From Cladocopium goreaui (Eukaryota; Sar; Dinophyceae; Suessiales; Symbiodiniaceae): 64,000 nt of DNA. The notes under the pieces were generated by a model that ran no database searches, had not been told where the DNA came from, and was given only the letters and a program-made list of their open reading frames with translations. This document shows, in pieces, positions 11,539 through 23,735 of the stretch (position 1 is its first letter; each line of letters begins with the position of its first letter). The translations under genes were made by a program, and so were the position numbers. The stretch spans positions 62,001 to 126,000 of the forward strand of contig CAMXCT020006636.1 in the NCBI GenBank assembly GCA_947184155.2, in the 5' to 3' direction.

Positions 11539-12681
11539 GTAGAATGGCCATTGTGATGATACATCAGTGGAGTTGGGGCCTACAAATCACATGTTCATCC
11601 GTTTTCCTGGGTATCCCCTCCATTGGCCTGAAAACTCGAGAATTTACGGTTTTTAGGTGGCTGGTCTCAGCATGTTTCAGCTATCTCTAGAAAAAACATA
11701 AAAAAACGGTGAAACGCACACCTTGCATTTGGCTTACACATCACACACACAGCATTTAAGAATACATGATAATACAGGTGCCTACTTCAATGTTTTGCAT
11801 GTGAAGCAAGTGGTATGTCCATGAAACAGTCGACATGTTCAACATAGCCGTTGCTGTCATGGGATTCACCAGGGTCAGCAGGTCTAACCCTTCAGCTTTA
11901 ACCAAGGACAGTGGCATGGAGGTTTGTACATAGACGCCCTGCATCGGAAATTGGTTTTCCCGCCAGTAGGGGAGACCCTGGTGGGTTTCCGCAGAAATTC
12001 AGGACTGGTCCAGTCTACTCCAGAGAGTTTCTCAATGATCAGATAATTATCATTCCTCAAGATGGGTGGTTTGACATTAATTAAACATTGCCAACAACTT
12101 GGGTCGGGTCAATTGGTGCCAATGTCCGGCCGAGGATGTATCAATACCAATAGGACCCTCAGATGGGGAGATGCTGGAGTATGGTGGCGCCACTGTTGCA
12201 AGCGCTCCAATTTGTTGCGAGAAAAAAAATCGGGAGGAAAGGGCACACGGATGTCAAGGGCAACGGAAGCGGCCTTCACGACCACAGTTCCTCTTCCGGT
12301 ACTATCTGTGTATGGTAAACCCGTTTGCCACATTGAATTCCATTGATCTCCATTTTGTCTAGTGAGATGCCGGGTGATTATGTCGAAGAAATCATCCACA
12401 TGAGCCACATTTCATCCATATGTGTTTAAATCATTTTAAATCATATTTCCACAAGCAGTGATGTAATTAATTAACCCATCCCATCCCATCACAAAATACC
12501 ATTTCCATCCATTTCCTCCCCACAGCCAACCTCATTTGATCCATATTCACTATGTTCAACAATTGTTGACAGGCTATTGGGAGGCGACAACTGTTGCAAG
12601 AAAAACACAGCTTTTGGGTTGCACATCTTTACCAAACCCCCCCATAAAACCACGATAGAATCCCACATTTGAATACACGCA

Positions 12682-12781
12682 TACCCTGCGGTAAACTAAC
12701 ATAGCTATGGAAAATCTCTGTTTTCATAGGTAAATCAACTATAGATGAGCCATTTTCTATATGTTAGTTTACCAGAGGGTA
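12682..12781. mobile_element. Family A MITE
   Basis: TACCCTGCGGTAAACTAAC at the left pairs with GTTAGTTTACCAGAGGGTA at the right. The interior is the usual CTATGGAAAATC arm and its partner. TA dinucleotides at both ends fit a TA target duplication. Confidence 0.75.
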
Positions 12782-13599
12782 TCCATGTCACCATGGCCAA
12801 GCCTCAACTTTTCATCCCAGGCAGCGCATCGTGGTCATTGGCCACGGGGCATTCTTTGCAGCGCTGCTGGGAAGGTGGGTCGGGCGGAAGTCGGGGGGGA
12901 CCTTGGAAAAGGTGGAGTTGTTGCACGAATTCAGTGGGATTTAACGACCTTTTAAGGTCCTTTGAAGGGTTTCGTGCAACAACTCCTCTGAATGTAACTC
13001 AATTCCTCAGTTCACTGGTTTCTAGTTTTTTTTGAGGGGTGCGCTGGATTTCTGGAGTCTTTCCAGCTGACGGACACATTTTTTTGCTTGCAAATCAGGG
13101 GTTTGAAACCACCAACCCAAAAAAATCAACGGATTGGTGTAAGGCGAAAAGTTATTCCCCAATCACTTTCATGGAAAGAAATGGAAAAAACTGGTAACAA
13201 ATCCCAAGAAAACAAATGTATTGAATGATGGTCAGGGTATTGGTGGAGTATATCCTACCAGTATATCTTCATATCCGTTCATATCCTAATCATTAGTTGG
13301 TGATATCACCATCATCTCCAAACCAAATTGTATCCAAATTCAAAGGTGCCCAGTTTCTGCACCTTCGATCCCTGGTCGGAAAGTCGAGCTCTGGCCTCCC
13401 AGTTTGGTCCATAGATGATTGTTCATGGGAACTAGCATAAGAATGCATAAGATAAGATGAGTTCAGGCTATATTTGCTATAGATGATGAATTCCTTCTGT
13501 AGGTTCTTAGAAATGTTGTTCCGCAAAATTATCAAAATTGGACTGTTCCCCTGTTCCCAGGTTGGGTAGGCGCTAACGGGTGGCCCCTTTGGGACCCAG

Positions 13600-13683
13600 G
13601 TACCTGCAGAACTGCGAAGTGGCCGAGTTCGCCGAATCGCCCATGGGTGGCCACGAAAGACTTCGCGGGTGGCAAGGACCTGC
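13600..13683 (+). CDS. Candidate exon, unknown protein
   Basis: The acceptor GGGACCCAG is followed by G. The frame reads YLQNCEVAEFAESPMGG then HERLRGWQGPAW. A second frame is open but Arg/Val-biased. The donor is not located with certainty. Confidence 0.42.
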
Positions 13684-14106
13684 TTGGTGGTTAGGAAGGA
13701 GCTGAGGAGCGAAGGAGCTATGGTTGTCTACATGTTCTTTTAAATGGGGAGCCCGGGAGCTATCAAGAATTTCCCAACCATATGATGATAGTTTGTCATT
13801 CTTGGTGCAATCCATCCAGATTTTGGGATCAATTTTGATTCAGCCCAATGTTGTTGGGTAGAATAGTGGGAAAATCCCAAGTCATAGTCCCACAGTTGTA
13901 GATGATCCTTGTTAGGTCAACAAATGGCTTTGGCGCACCCCGTTGTGGCAAGGACTCTGAAGACGTGCCGCTGTGAGGGCTGCAGAAAAGGGCGACAGCT
14001 GGGAGATGTTGGGAGTTTACATAACTTAAATGGATCTTAAATGGCTACTTGGGCCCCGTACTCACGAATTACCACCACAACCTACCCAGAATTACCCATG
14101 TATAAT

Positions 14107-14214
14107 CTGGTTGGTGGTTTGGAACATTTTTTATGACTTTCCATAGATTGGGAATGTCGTCATCCCAACTGACGAACTCCATGATTTTTCAGAGGGGTAG
14201 GTCAACCACCAACG
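14107..14214. mobile_element. Family B MITE
   Basis: CTGGTTGGTGGTTTGGAAC at the left, TTTTTCAGAGGGGTAGG and CAACCACCAACGAG at the right, and ATTGGGAATGTCGTCATCCC in the middle. Confidence 0.72.
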
Positions 14215-15027
14215 AGTATACCTATGAATTTTCAACGCAAAGTGGTGAACGTAGCAACATGCTGGCGGTTGGGTACCACCCATGTGTGTCGGTCACCCAA
14301 ACGCCAAGCTGGTCATTTTCTCCACCTTACCTGGTCCACATCAACCAGGAGCCATGGCCTGGGTCAGCCGGGGGATAAAGTTGTTGAAGATCAGGTTAAA
14401 GTCCTGCCCAAACCTTGGAGATCTGAACTTTTCGATACCTTTGGCGTATGTGTTAAGATTGGGGCAACACCGTAAGGAATTCAACTGCAGATCCTTCGCT
14501 ACAGTGATTCCTTTTGCAGCCAGCAGGGCTTTCCGGAGTAGTGCAACAGATCGCCCAACATTTTATGCATTTGAAGAGGGCTAACATATGAATTTGGCGA
14601 CAAGATCATGCCCACCCGATTATATTGTCGGTTTGTGAACCCCATCAACCATAGATTCTGTCATCTATGTGTAAAATATTGTAAAATAATTATGTACATA
14701 TGTACATATCTACGAAAACCCATGAGTTGGAAACCAACTTAGCAGAATGAATCCAGAGGTGTTTGGCTGCCGGCTGTTATGTCCTCGGAACTGTTACCAT
14801 CAGTTCTGCAAGATGAGCAGTTTTAGCGCTTGAACTCATGGTATTAAATGACCCAACCCCCCTACAGCATATTCCATTTTTATTCTTACACATTTTTGAA
14901 TGAACCACCAAAAGTGGTTATATTTCTTGTTGTTTTGTTGCCAATTTGTCAATTTGTCACCTCAGTTTCCTACCAAACAAGGGATTCGACGCATTTTGGC
15001 ATCGGCCCATGGCGGTGCCGCCGCGCC

Positions 15028-15163
15028 ATGGCCGCCATGCTCCGGAGCAGCGCCGTTCTCCGATCGCTGGTGGCGGTGCGCCGGAGCAGCACCTTGCGCC
15101 AGCCGTTGCACCGCCGGCCCTTGAGCCAGCGAGTCCCCGAGCGGCTGGGACATGAAGACCTGG
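15028..15163 (+). CDS. Probable first exon with mitochondrial-type presequence
   Basis: The ATG at 15028 opens MAAMLRSSAVLRSLVAV followed by RRSSTLRQPLHRRPLSQR and VPERLGHEDL, ending at a G/GTTTGT donor at 15164. The first 35 residues carry many Arg and Ser and no Asp or Glu, and form a plausible amphipathic helix, which is typical of mitochondrial import presequences. The island is strongly GC-rich. The mature protein is not identifiable from this exon. Two further frames are open but are poorer (Ala/Pro/Arg only). Confidence 0.5.
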
Positions 15164-16078
15164 GTTTGTGGGGGTACTTTTTGTATCTCACTGGTTGTAA
15201 CCACCAGTGAGAATCCATTTTACATGTTTGGGTCTTAAAGGTCTTTAAGAAACCACGCCACTTTTTTGAAAATAATTGAGCTTCCGCACCAATGGAGTAC
15301 CGAGTGACTATGTAGAACCTCCCTGGTACTGTAGCATGGGAACAAGTGGTTCAAGCTTCAATTTGCTAGGCAATGAACCAGTTTGATACATGTTGATACT
15401 GTAAAAGATTATGATCCTGCGAAAGGTTGGTTCTTTTTTGAATGGATGATCCATATGTTGATTCTACAGGTCAGCTAGGATATTTTGCCACAGCCAGAAG
15501 GATAGTGAAGGCCTGAGCATTCGTCATTCCTCAGGCCCATGGAGTTCATCTCCGAGCAGCTTGAGACAAGGGCTGGGCTTAGCGACCAAGGGCATGGGAA
15601 AATGATGGTGACTTCAATTCTGGTAGGGGGGGAACTATTTGAATAAAACCATCATAAAACTGATTGGAGAATTATGAGAATTTGGGAGAAGATTGGCAAC
15701 TGTGTCATTTTGATCATATTGGGCTTCGATGGCTCGGAAAAACCGCTTGCTAGGAGCAATTGAACACCCCAAAAGAGGGCCCCGTGGGGATCTTGAGGCT
15801 GGATGGTGATGATTGCCATGATGACTTTTAATTTTGGGCGCATGCATACCAGCTGATAGACTAACATAGCCATTGAAAACCACCATTTCTCATAGGTAAA
15901 TTATCTATATAATAAAATGAAAAATGGTCATAGTAAAATTGGAACTCGATAACATCCTATCATACTATAAGATATTATCTATAACAAAATTATATATCTA
16001 CAATACTGGAGGGTGCCCATTGGAATCATTGGGCTTTGGAGATCGGAGATCCGAGGCATTGGGAGGATCTGACCCCAG

Positions 16079-16179
16079 CTGCTAACGCACCGAAAAAGCG
16101 CGCGGCAGTGAAGGTCGAGGGGAAGGAAGAGGAGACAGAGAGTCAGAAATGGGAGAGGCCTGGAGCTGAAAGATGCTGA
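16079..16179 (+). CDS. Possible terminal exon, basic/acidic tail
   Basis: The acceptor GACCCCAG leads into ANAPKKRAAVKVEGKEEE then TESQKWERPGAERC and a TGA at 16177-16179. The KKRAAVK stretch resembles a nuclear-targeting basic patch. Family unknown. Confidence 0.38.
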
Positions 16180-16599
16180 AGCATATTGAAGCTTCAATGA
16201 CTTTCCTGTGTTGAAGTCTTGAAACCAAGCCATTCTTCGGGTTTGGTCTCTTTCTATGGGCTGTTGGCTTATGAATACATCATATATTTCTCTAGCAAGC
16301 CCACCACGAGGGGGGGGCGGAGGAAAGCATTGTCATCATCCCACTCAGTTTTGTAACAGAAAAATATATATATATATGGCAACTTACAGAAAGATGCATA
16401 CATTTGTAACATATTTTATATAAGTATAATATATTATAAGGTTCTATATATTATAGTCACTGATGTTATATGGATCTGGATATATTAAAATATATTAAAC
16501 GTATTCAAACGTGATCTGATATATATATATATACTACATAGTGTGTGCTGTTAGTTCAGCGGGGGATTCGATGATCCCCAGGAAGATCGACTGATGAGA

Positions 16600-16727
16600 A
16601 GACTGAGTCGAGGTAAACTCTTGGTGCCATTTTAAAGTGATTAGTATTGATTAATAGTGATTAATCATGATTAATAGTGCTTTACAGTGATTAATAGCCT
16701 TCAGTCTGTGACTGAACTCTTGGAGAG

Positions 16728-16763
<36 letters not shown>

Positions 16764-16870
16764 ATTAATAGTGATTTAGAGTGATTAGTAGTGATAAATA
16801 CTGATTAACAGTGATTAGTAGTGATCAATGCCATGATTATTACTGTAGTGGTGTTTAGTCGTGCTTAGTA
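16600..16870. repeat. GTGATTAATA-type repeats with a GA microsatellite
   Basis: Imperfect copies of AGTGATTAATAGTGATTA surround a pure (GA)n run at about 16733-16761. Non-coding. Confidence 0.75.
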
Positions 16871-18193
16871 AACCATCCGCAATTGATATTTATTGGGTAT
16901 CCCCTAGAAATGGGATGATGTAAAATGACGTCCAGTCATGGCTGGCCACAGTAATTCCATGGTTTATGGCATTGTGTTTACCACACCAAAATCTTTGTAC
17001 CAGAACTAGAACCGTCAGACCGTCTAAGAACTGGAGTAATTTGAAGGCCTCAGCGGCTTGCTCACAACGCCAAAGAATATTGATATATTATCATTTCACG
17101 GCTTTCTGGAGCAAGAATTCGATGATTGTGGTGGATTTGGTCAGGGCTATCCATGGCTCGCACATGTTTCATCCGCCGAGCCCAGGGTAAGAATGTTGAT
17201 CCAAAAACATTTGGAGGAGAACCCCATGCCGACGCTTGGCGAAGTGATAAGGGTTTGATCATGGCTTAAGATCTGGGGAGTGCACACCGTGCACACCACA
17301 ATAAACTCTGAGATATCACAAGGCATCCTGAGGCACACTGTTAAGTGATGACAACGACAACGGCCACTTTTGGAAGTATATTTCATAAAGTTAGCTGAAA
17401 TGATCGTTCAGGAACTTCGAAGTCACAAGGAGTTCTGCTGCGCCTATATGTCAGATATGTCAGATATGACTCAGACATGTCAGGTTTTTAGCAAGATTTA
17501 TAGTCAGATCTTTTCTTGGGATTCAGGTCAGATCTATAGTTTCTCTTGAGCGGGTTCTCAAGTTCCGGTCAGGTCAGCTCTGGTGAACTCTCTTCTGTCG
17601 GGGTCGGTGGATACATCCCTTTGATATATATTCGAAAGGGCTGGAACGAAAACCAAGAAGCTTAGCCACATAATTGTGGGTTTCCCATGGTTTCCCATGG
17701 TTCTATATTAAATATATCTAAATGATATATGGAATATGCCCATATATTTATTTATTATATGTACAATTATATATATATATATATTAGATAGATTAAAAAA
17801 TGATGGTTTCTTACCAATAAGACCCAAAATATGATTCTTGTTGTTTCCCATTAATTCAGTTCGCACACCTAATTATATGGGGATCATGCCACTGACAAGA
17901 CCAAGAAACAATTAGCATCTTATAACTTATAACTATCCTTTGTTACCTCGAAGTAAAACTCATACACTCTGGCCCCAGTTTGAAAATTTGCCTAATTTCA
18001 CCCATCTATAGATGTACCTATACCATATGCAATGTTTATTGTTGTAGACCGAATGCCAATGTGGTAAACTAATCAACATTTGATTGTCATTTACATCATT
18101 CCATTTCCACGGGTAAACCTCAAACCCTAAACCTTATACCATTTCCACGGGCATATTATCGGGTATATTCACCCATAGGGATGCAAATCCGAG

Positions 18194-18300
18194 GATGAGC
18201 CCAGTGAGGGCCTACTACGTTTTGTGGAGGGATCTCTTTGAGATCATGGAGGAGAAAGATGCGCCGTTGCTTGCTGAAACACTTTTTGGGATGGGATGAA
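18194..18300 (+). CDS. Candidate exon, unknown protein
   Basis: After an ATCCGAG acceptor one frame reads MSPVRAYYVLWRDLFEI then MEEKDAPLLAET. A shorter frame (DEPSEGLLRFVEGSL then stop) is also possible. The 3' boundary is uncertain. Confidence 0.37.
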
Positions 18301-18484
18301 CTATTGGAAGCTTCTTGAAATCACCATTGGTTGTCAATGTCATTGAAATTTGGCTGGATTCTGGTGTAGTTCCTTGGTTCGAAATTTTCAACCTTACTTG
18401 AACACTTTTGGAGTGCGTCCCCATTTAGTTTATGGACACGGGGATGGAACCTAGACGTGAGTACGTCTAACTGCCAACTTTCAG

Positions 18485-20279
18485 GAAACTCAAAGAGAAA
18501 AGACTGCGCCCAAGGAAACCGGGGGAAAAGCATGACCTTCCCAGCGGTCGCGGTCGGCGCCGCTTGGGCGCTGCTGGGGCACCAAAGGAGACCAAGAGTT
18601 CCAGTGGCAGGAGGTCTGCCAAACAGAGCAGCAAGTTGGCGCTGGCACTTCAGAGACTGCAAAGTCAACAAAGTTCAGGAACTGAGGCAGTTGCAATCAA
18701 ACCAGAAGAGGCAGCAGCGGACAAGAGCCAAGACCCTGCCCTGAAGGAGGCAGCTGAGACAAAGCCTGAAGAGAAAGCAGCGGACAAGAGCCAAGACCCT
18801 GTGCTGAAGGAGGCAGCTGAGACAAAGCCTGAAGAGAAAGCAGCGGACAAGAGCCAAGACCCTGCCCTGAAGGAGGCAGCTCAGACAAAACCTGAAGATA
18901 AAGCAGCGGACAAGAGCCAAGACCCTGCCCTGAAGGAGGCAGCTGAGACAAAACCTGAAGAGAAAGCAGCGGACAAGAGCCAAGACCCTGCACTGAAGGA
19001 GGCAGCTGAGACAAAACCTGAAGAGAAAGCAGCGGACAAGAGCCAAGACCCTGCCCCGAAGGAGGCAGCTGAGACAAAACCTGAAGAGAAAGCAGCGGAC
19101 AAGAGCAAAGACCCTGCCCTGAAGGAGGCAGCTCAGACAAAACCTGAAGAGAAAGCAGCGGACAAGAGCCAAGACCCTGTGCTGAAGGAGGCAGCTGAGA
19201 CAAAGCCTGAAGAGAAAGCAGCGGACAAGAGCCAAGACCCTGCCCTGAAGGAGGCAGCTCAGACAAAACCTGAAGATAAAGCAGCGGACAAGAGCCAAGA
19301 CCCTGCCCTGAAGGAGGCAGCTGAGACAAAACCTGAAGAGAAAGCAGCGGACAAGAGCCAAGACCCTATGCTGAAGGAGGCAGCTGAGACAAAGCCTGAA
19401 GAGAAAGCAGCGGACAAGAGCAAAGACCCTGCCCTGAAGGAGGCAGCTGAGACAAAACCTGAAGAGAAAGCAGCGGACAAGAGCCAAGACCCTGTGCTGA
19501 AGGAGGCAGCTGAGACAAAGCCTGAAGAGAAAGCAGCGGACAAGAGCCAAGACCCTGCCCCGGAGGAGGCAGCTGAGACAAAACCTGAAGAGAAAGCAGC
19601 GGACAAGAGCCAAGACCCTGTACTGAAGGAGGCAGCTGAGACAAAGCCTGAAGAGAAAGCAGCGGACAAGAGCCAAGACCCTGCCCTGAAGGAGGCAGCT
19701 CAAACAAAACCTGAAGAGAAAGCAGCGGACAAGAGCCAAGACCCTGTGCTGAAGGAGGCAGCTGAGACAAAGCCTGAAGAGAAAGCAGCGGACAAGAGCC
19801 AAGACCCTGCCCTGAAGGAGGCAGCTAAGACAAAACCTGAAGAGACAGCAGCGGACAAGAGCCAAGACCCTGCCCTGAAGGAGGCAGCTGAGACAAAACC
19901 AGAAGAGAAAGCAGTAGACAAAAGCCAAGCTCTTGCGCTCAAGGACACAGATGCAAAATCGAGACTCGTCGTACCTAGAGGGTTCACAAGTGTGACCCGG
20001 TTCTCTTTTATGTCACAATGCAAACTTTACCCGGTCTTTGCCAGTTTGGTACCAGATTTGTTCAACTGCAACATGTCAAAAAGTTGGTCCTATTCATTCA
20101 CGCTCGGCTTGCCACAAATTCGGCACACAGCCTTACTCGCAATCCATGAATTGTTGAATGGGATTTCCATCTTTCAGGCATGTTACCTGTTACCTTCTTC
20201 AACCCCAAAATTGATTACCGGGGTGTTTCTTTCCCTCGGTGCTTGTATTTTTTTAAATGCAGTTGATGAATGTTTGTGA
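18485..20279 (+). CDS. Exon encoding ~20 tandem 21-residue K/E/A/D repeats
   Basis: The acceptor AACTTTCAG is followed by G at 18485 and opens a basic stretch (KLKEKRLRPRKPGEKHD). Then come about 20 head-to-tail 63-bp units (18699-19958) encoding the 21-residue KPEEKAADKSQDPALKEAAE plus T. Substitutions are conservative (A/V/M/P at one position, E/Q near the end, Q/K in SQD/SKD), so the frame is kept under selection or by homogenisation. The protein would be highly charged, low-complexity, disordered or helical. Coding probably ends near 19960. The remaining frame to the TGA at 20279 is less repeat-like and may be intron read-through or a true C-terminus. Because the unit is a multiple of three, antisense frames stay open too and are shadows. 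Confidence 0.6.
18699..19958. repeat. 63-bp coding minisatellite, 20 units
   Basis: Units begin AAACCTGAAGAGAAAGCAGC and carry AGCCAAGACCCTG in the middle. Divergence between units is low and changes recur in several units, indicating unequal exchange or gene conversion. Confidence 0.92.
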
Positions 20280-20523
20280 TATTCGGTTTGTTTGCTCCAC
20301 ACACCGGCTAAATGTGGCTAAAGCATGTATCCTTTGCAAGACATTCATTGCGCACAAACATATGTTTGGTTAGTTAGCTGAGCCGCCAACCTGCCGTAAA
20401 CATGTCCACTTTGTCCATGAAGCACATCGCTCACTACTTGCGGGTGCATCCCACTCAGTTATTTGGGTTATACCGCCAGTTGGACTAATTAATGGAATAT
20501 CCTCAATTCTATATACATATATG

Positions 20524-20614
20524 CTGGTTGGTGGTTTGGAACATTTTTTTCCCCCATATATTGGGAAGAATATTCCCAACTGACGAACTCATATTTTCAG
20601 AGGGGTTGAAACCA
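20524..20614. mobile_element. Family B MITE, right end eroded
   Basis: CTGGTTGGTGGTTTGGAAC at the left, ATATTGGGAAGAATATTCCC in the middle, TTTTCAGAGGGGTTGAAACC at the right. Confidence 0.65.
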
Positions 20615-20855
20615 ATGGGTCATGAACCACTTTCTGGGATGCACATCCCCCAGGACCCACCATATTTTCATATTTTCACTTTGCACATGATGAGACTACG
20701 CAACTGTTGGCTTCCAGGACATCCGGACCAACGGAAATCCCCAAGATCATGTCATATTCCTATGATTTTCCATTAGTATCATTAGTATTGAAATTGCTTG
20801 GTTGTTTCTTCATGTTTTTTCTAGATCATCTTGTATCCTATTACTATGACATAAT

Positions 20856-20969
20856 TACCATCTGGTAAACATACAGAAAACCATGGAAAATCACAATTTT
20901 CAATGCGTAAATCCACGAATTCAATGGCCATTTTCCAGTTCGCAAACTGTCACAAATTACCAGAGGGTA
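20856..20969. mobile_element. Family A MITE
   Basis: TACCATCTGGTAAACATAC at the left and ACAAATTACCAGAGGGTA at the right, with CCATGGAAAATCACAATTTT internally. Confidence 0.7.
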
Positions 20970-21089
20970 AAGCATTATTATATCCCATCCGTCCATATGG
21001 GATGTCATCCTTCCATGTCCTTCCCATTTTCCGATTTTTCAAGATGGCTATTGCACCACCAACCAGACCTATATAGATGATCTGATTTA

Positions 21090-21230
21090 CCCACTAACCA
21101 TCATTAACCATTAACCATCATCAACCATCAATAATCCTCCATTATAGCAGTATATAGCCCATCATTAACCATCATTAACCATCATTAACCCTTCCATTAA
21201 ACCCTCCATGAAAGCAGTATTATTATTAAC
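21090..21230. repeat. ATTAACCATC short tandem/dispersed repeat
   Basis: Repeated CATTAACCATCATTAACC blocks with small spacers. Non-coding. Confidence 0.7.
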
Positions 21231-21311
21231 CATTTTATGGCGTGTATCCTCCCATCGTATCCTCCCATCGTAATGCCATGAATCCCCGCCCCCGTCGCTC
21301 GGCGAACTAAG

Positions 21312-21385
21312 GCAGGGAGTCGGCGTGAAAAAAGGCCCAGCTGGTCGGACCGCACGGCGCCAGCAGGCCGTGGGGCCTCGGGGAA
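21312..21385 (+). CDS. Candidate exon, basic segment
   Basis: The acceptor AACTAAG is followed by G. The frame reads QGVGVKKGPAGRTARRQ then QAVGPRG. An antisense frame and another sense frame are also open over this GC-rich island, so the strand is supported mainly by the acceptor and by the neighbours. Confidence 0.36.
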
Positions 21386-21528
21386 ATGCAAAAAATGGAG
21401 GATTTTAACCTATTTTTAGCTGGGAAAATCTATTGATAAGATAGGATAATTGCTGGTAAAGGATGGGAACTATATATGGACATATCATGAAATATCCTAA
21501 TCCTATGGGAAATATTATGACATATTAT

Positions 21529-21628
21529 CTGGTTGGTGGTTTCAAACATTTTATTTTCCATAATATATGGGAATAACCCTTCCCATTGACAAACTCATAT
21601 TGTTCAAGATGGTTAAACCACCAACCAG
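21529..21628. mobile_element. Family B MITE
   Basis: CTGGTTGGTGGTTTCAAAC at the left and GGTTAAACCACCAACCAG at the right form the inverted termini. Confidence 0.74.
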
Positions 21629-22115
21629 ATAATTGTGATGGGATAATCATGGTATAAAGTTGACTTTTATCAGCTGATAGCTGGGGAAAATCAAAAAGTT
21701 TATCACTGTTTAAGTGATGGGATATTCATCAATAGTGGTTGATTGATTGATTGATTGATGCTGATGAATCATGATTGATAGTGATTCAGATGTTTGGTAG
21801 TGATTTATTGGAGGTAATGTTAGTAAAGCCTTATCGGTGGTATCAACCATAATATGTATATATATATACACACACATGTGTGAATTATTATTGCTTTACT
21901 GACATGACCTACCATATATATCCATATAAAAGGCATTCCAGTGACTTGGAACGGAAGATGGGCCAACGGGTTGAAGCTTGAGTTGGGGATTATATATTTA
22001 TGTTATATTTATGGGATCTATAACTGGGTTTGTTCAAGGTCATTTTTGGTCATCTTCCCCATGGGAAATCCACTAGAAATGGGGTTTATCTATTGTCAAA
22101 ATGTTCCGGGATCAG

Positions 22116-22172
22116 GAGGACGGCGACTTCACTGGATCCAAATTTTCTGTAAAAATACTTGGCATCGGAATC
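22116..22172 (+). CDS. Exon 1 of a phase-compatible run, unknown protein
   Basis: The CAG acceptor is followed by G and the donor is GTAAGT at 22173, the best donor in the window. Nineteen codons: EDGDFTGSKFSVKILGIG plus I. Phase 0 at both ends. The intron to the next exon is only 46 nt. The run 22116-22172, 22219-22290, 22691-22804 and 23661 onward keeps one reading frame. Confidence 0.62.
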
Positions 22173-22218
22173 GTAAGTGGTCGATGACCCATATATTTCT
22201 GGGATACAGAACTCGCAG

Positions 22219-22290
22219 GATCTAACTGAGCAGCCGCTGGCGGCAGGAGTTCGATTTCTGAGGTTTCTCAGAAGACTTGGTTGGTCCAAA
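22219..22290 (+). CDS. Exon 2 of the same run
   Basis: The acceptor ACTCGCAG is followed by G and the donor GTGTTA starts at 22291. Twenty-four codons in phase 0: DLTEQPLAAGVRFLRFL then RRLGWSK. A family A MITE begins 4 bp downstream of the exon end, so the donor site is squeezed between exon and transposon. Confidence 0.62.
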
Positions 22291-22294
22291 GTGT

Positions 22295-22399
22295 TACCCT
22301 CTGGTAAACATACAAAAAACTATGGAAAATCACAATTTTCAATGGGTAAACCCTTATAAATGGTCATATTCAATAGCTATGTTAAATTACCAGAGGGTA
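22295..22399. mobile_element. Family A MITE abutting a splice donor
   Basis: TACCCTCTGGTAAACATAC and AAATTACCAGAGGGTA termini. The left end lies 4 bp from the exon ending at 22290. Confidence 0.78.
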
Positions 22400-22690
22400 C
22401 CTTTGAAGACATTGGTTAAAGGGAGGTCCAAAGATTCAACAACAAGACCGCAGCCCAAAGCTGGAACTCTTGCATTTTATGTGAGATACATGTTTGCCAT
22501 GGTCATCAACATTCATCACAATTTGATAAGACTTCACATAGCTTATTCCAGATTCCCACTCTGGGATGAATCACCACACCGCATATACCATGTTTTGACT
22601 ATGTCACATTTGCTCATTACTTGGTTGTTCCCACCTTTTCCCCACTGAAAAGGCGGCTTCAAAAAATGCCAAAATGCCCTTCTCTCGCAG

Positions 22691-22804
22691 GCTGCGACTC
22701 GAAAAGTGATGCTGCAGGGTGACTATGCCAAGTTCAATGAATTTGTGCCTTGCTGTCAAGGGGCCCTCCAAGATGGCCGCGTTCAACTGGGGCAGATAAA
22801 GTGG
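22691..22804 (+). CDS. Exon 3 of the same run
   Basis: The acceptor TTCTCTCGCAG is followed by G. Thirty-eight codons: AATRKVMLQGDYAKFNEF, VPCCQGALQDGRVQL, GQIKW, ending before a GTGGAT donor. Phase 0 at both ends if that donor is used; a donor at 22801 is also possible. Family not recognised. Confidence 0.62.
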
Positions 22805-23660
22805 GTGGATCGGTATTTCTTGGGGTCTAAGACCTGATGTAGGCATTTACCAAACGAAGAAAACACAGCAAAAAAAACAATAGATCCACATAATAAATAT
22901 AAATATAATATATAATATATAATATAATATATATATATATGTGTGTGTGTGTATGTCTCCAATACATATCAAGGCGAATAGGCCATTCAGAATGCCAGAC
23001 AGACTCGCTGAAACCAAGGGGCATTTGCCGGATGTTTGTTATTTTTGGATCAATAAAAATACTTTGGAATGTGCAAGAAGCTAGGATTTGCAAGAGAGCT
23101 TCTGATAGCAGATTGCATTTGTTTCTCTATATTCACATATTCTCTTGGTTTAATACGTTTTGAACTTCAAAATGTGATGCAAAATCTGTACTGATCCAAA
23201 CAAAACTTGGTCATCCACAATTAGAAGTATCCGACTAATGCATGTGCAATCATTGCACTTTGATGATGGGTTGTGCACGATATGTAGAGAGCTCAGCAAC
23301 TTCAATGGTGAAGGCCATTCCCAGAAGGCCAGAAGGGTCCCCCATATCAAGTAAAGGTAGGAAGCAGGGGTTCCTGCAACTCTTCCCTAAGAAACCATTT
23401 TATTTAACATGTTTTAATCCACCTGGGGCAGCAGTTCCACTATAGATATGACCTTAGTTGTGGGGGTTATATCCCAACTGATGGAGGTGACTAGCATATT
23501 ATACCCATGAACAAGTTCAATTGCACCCCCAAAAATCCCACCATCCTCATTGATTGTTGGTTCATGTTGGTTCAGTCAGTTCGATCCTTATTGATCCCCA
23601 GAAGAATCACCAGAAAATCCCTATAAAATCCCTTCCCGTCTTCATAGGGCCCGGGCCCAG

Positions 23661-23735
23661 GTTTTGGACCGGCTGGGCAAAGCAAACCCCGACGGATCCT
23701 TGGCCAAGTCGGGATGGGGACGGATGAAAAACCAT
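23661..23735 (+). CDS. Exon 4 of the same run (3' end uncertain)
   Basis: The acceptor CGGGCCCAG is followed by G. The phase-0 frame reads VLDRLGKANPDGSLAKSG then WGRMKNH, with a GTTGTT donor as one option. Joined to exon 3 it gives a natural GQIKWVLDRLGKANPDG. Confidence 0.5.

Noticed and set aside
18675..20023. Long antisense open frames over the 63-bp repeat
   Set aside because: The unit length is divisible by three, so any stop-free antisense phase stays open. Composition (Leu/Cys/Arg or Ser/Ala/Phe) is that of a shadow, and the sense frame has the acceptor and charged composition.
21197..21391. Antisense frame over the GC-rich island near 21.3 kb
   Set aside because: Open, but all other exons are on the + strand and the + strand has a good AAG/G acceptor. 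Left as uncertain in the exon entry.
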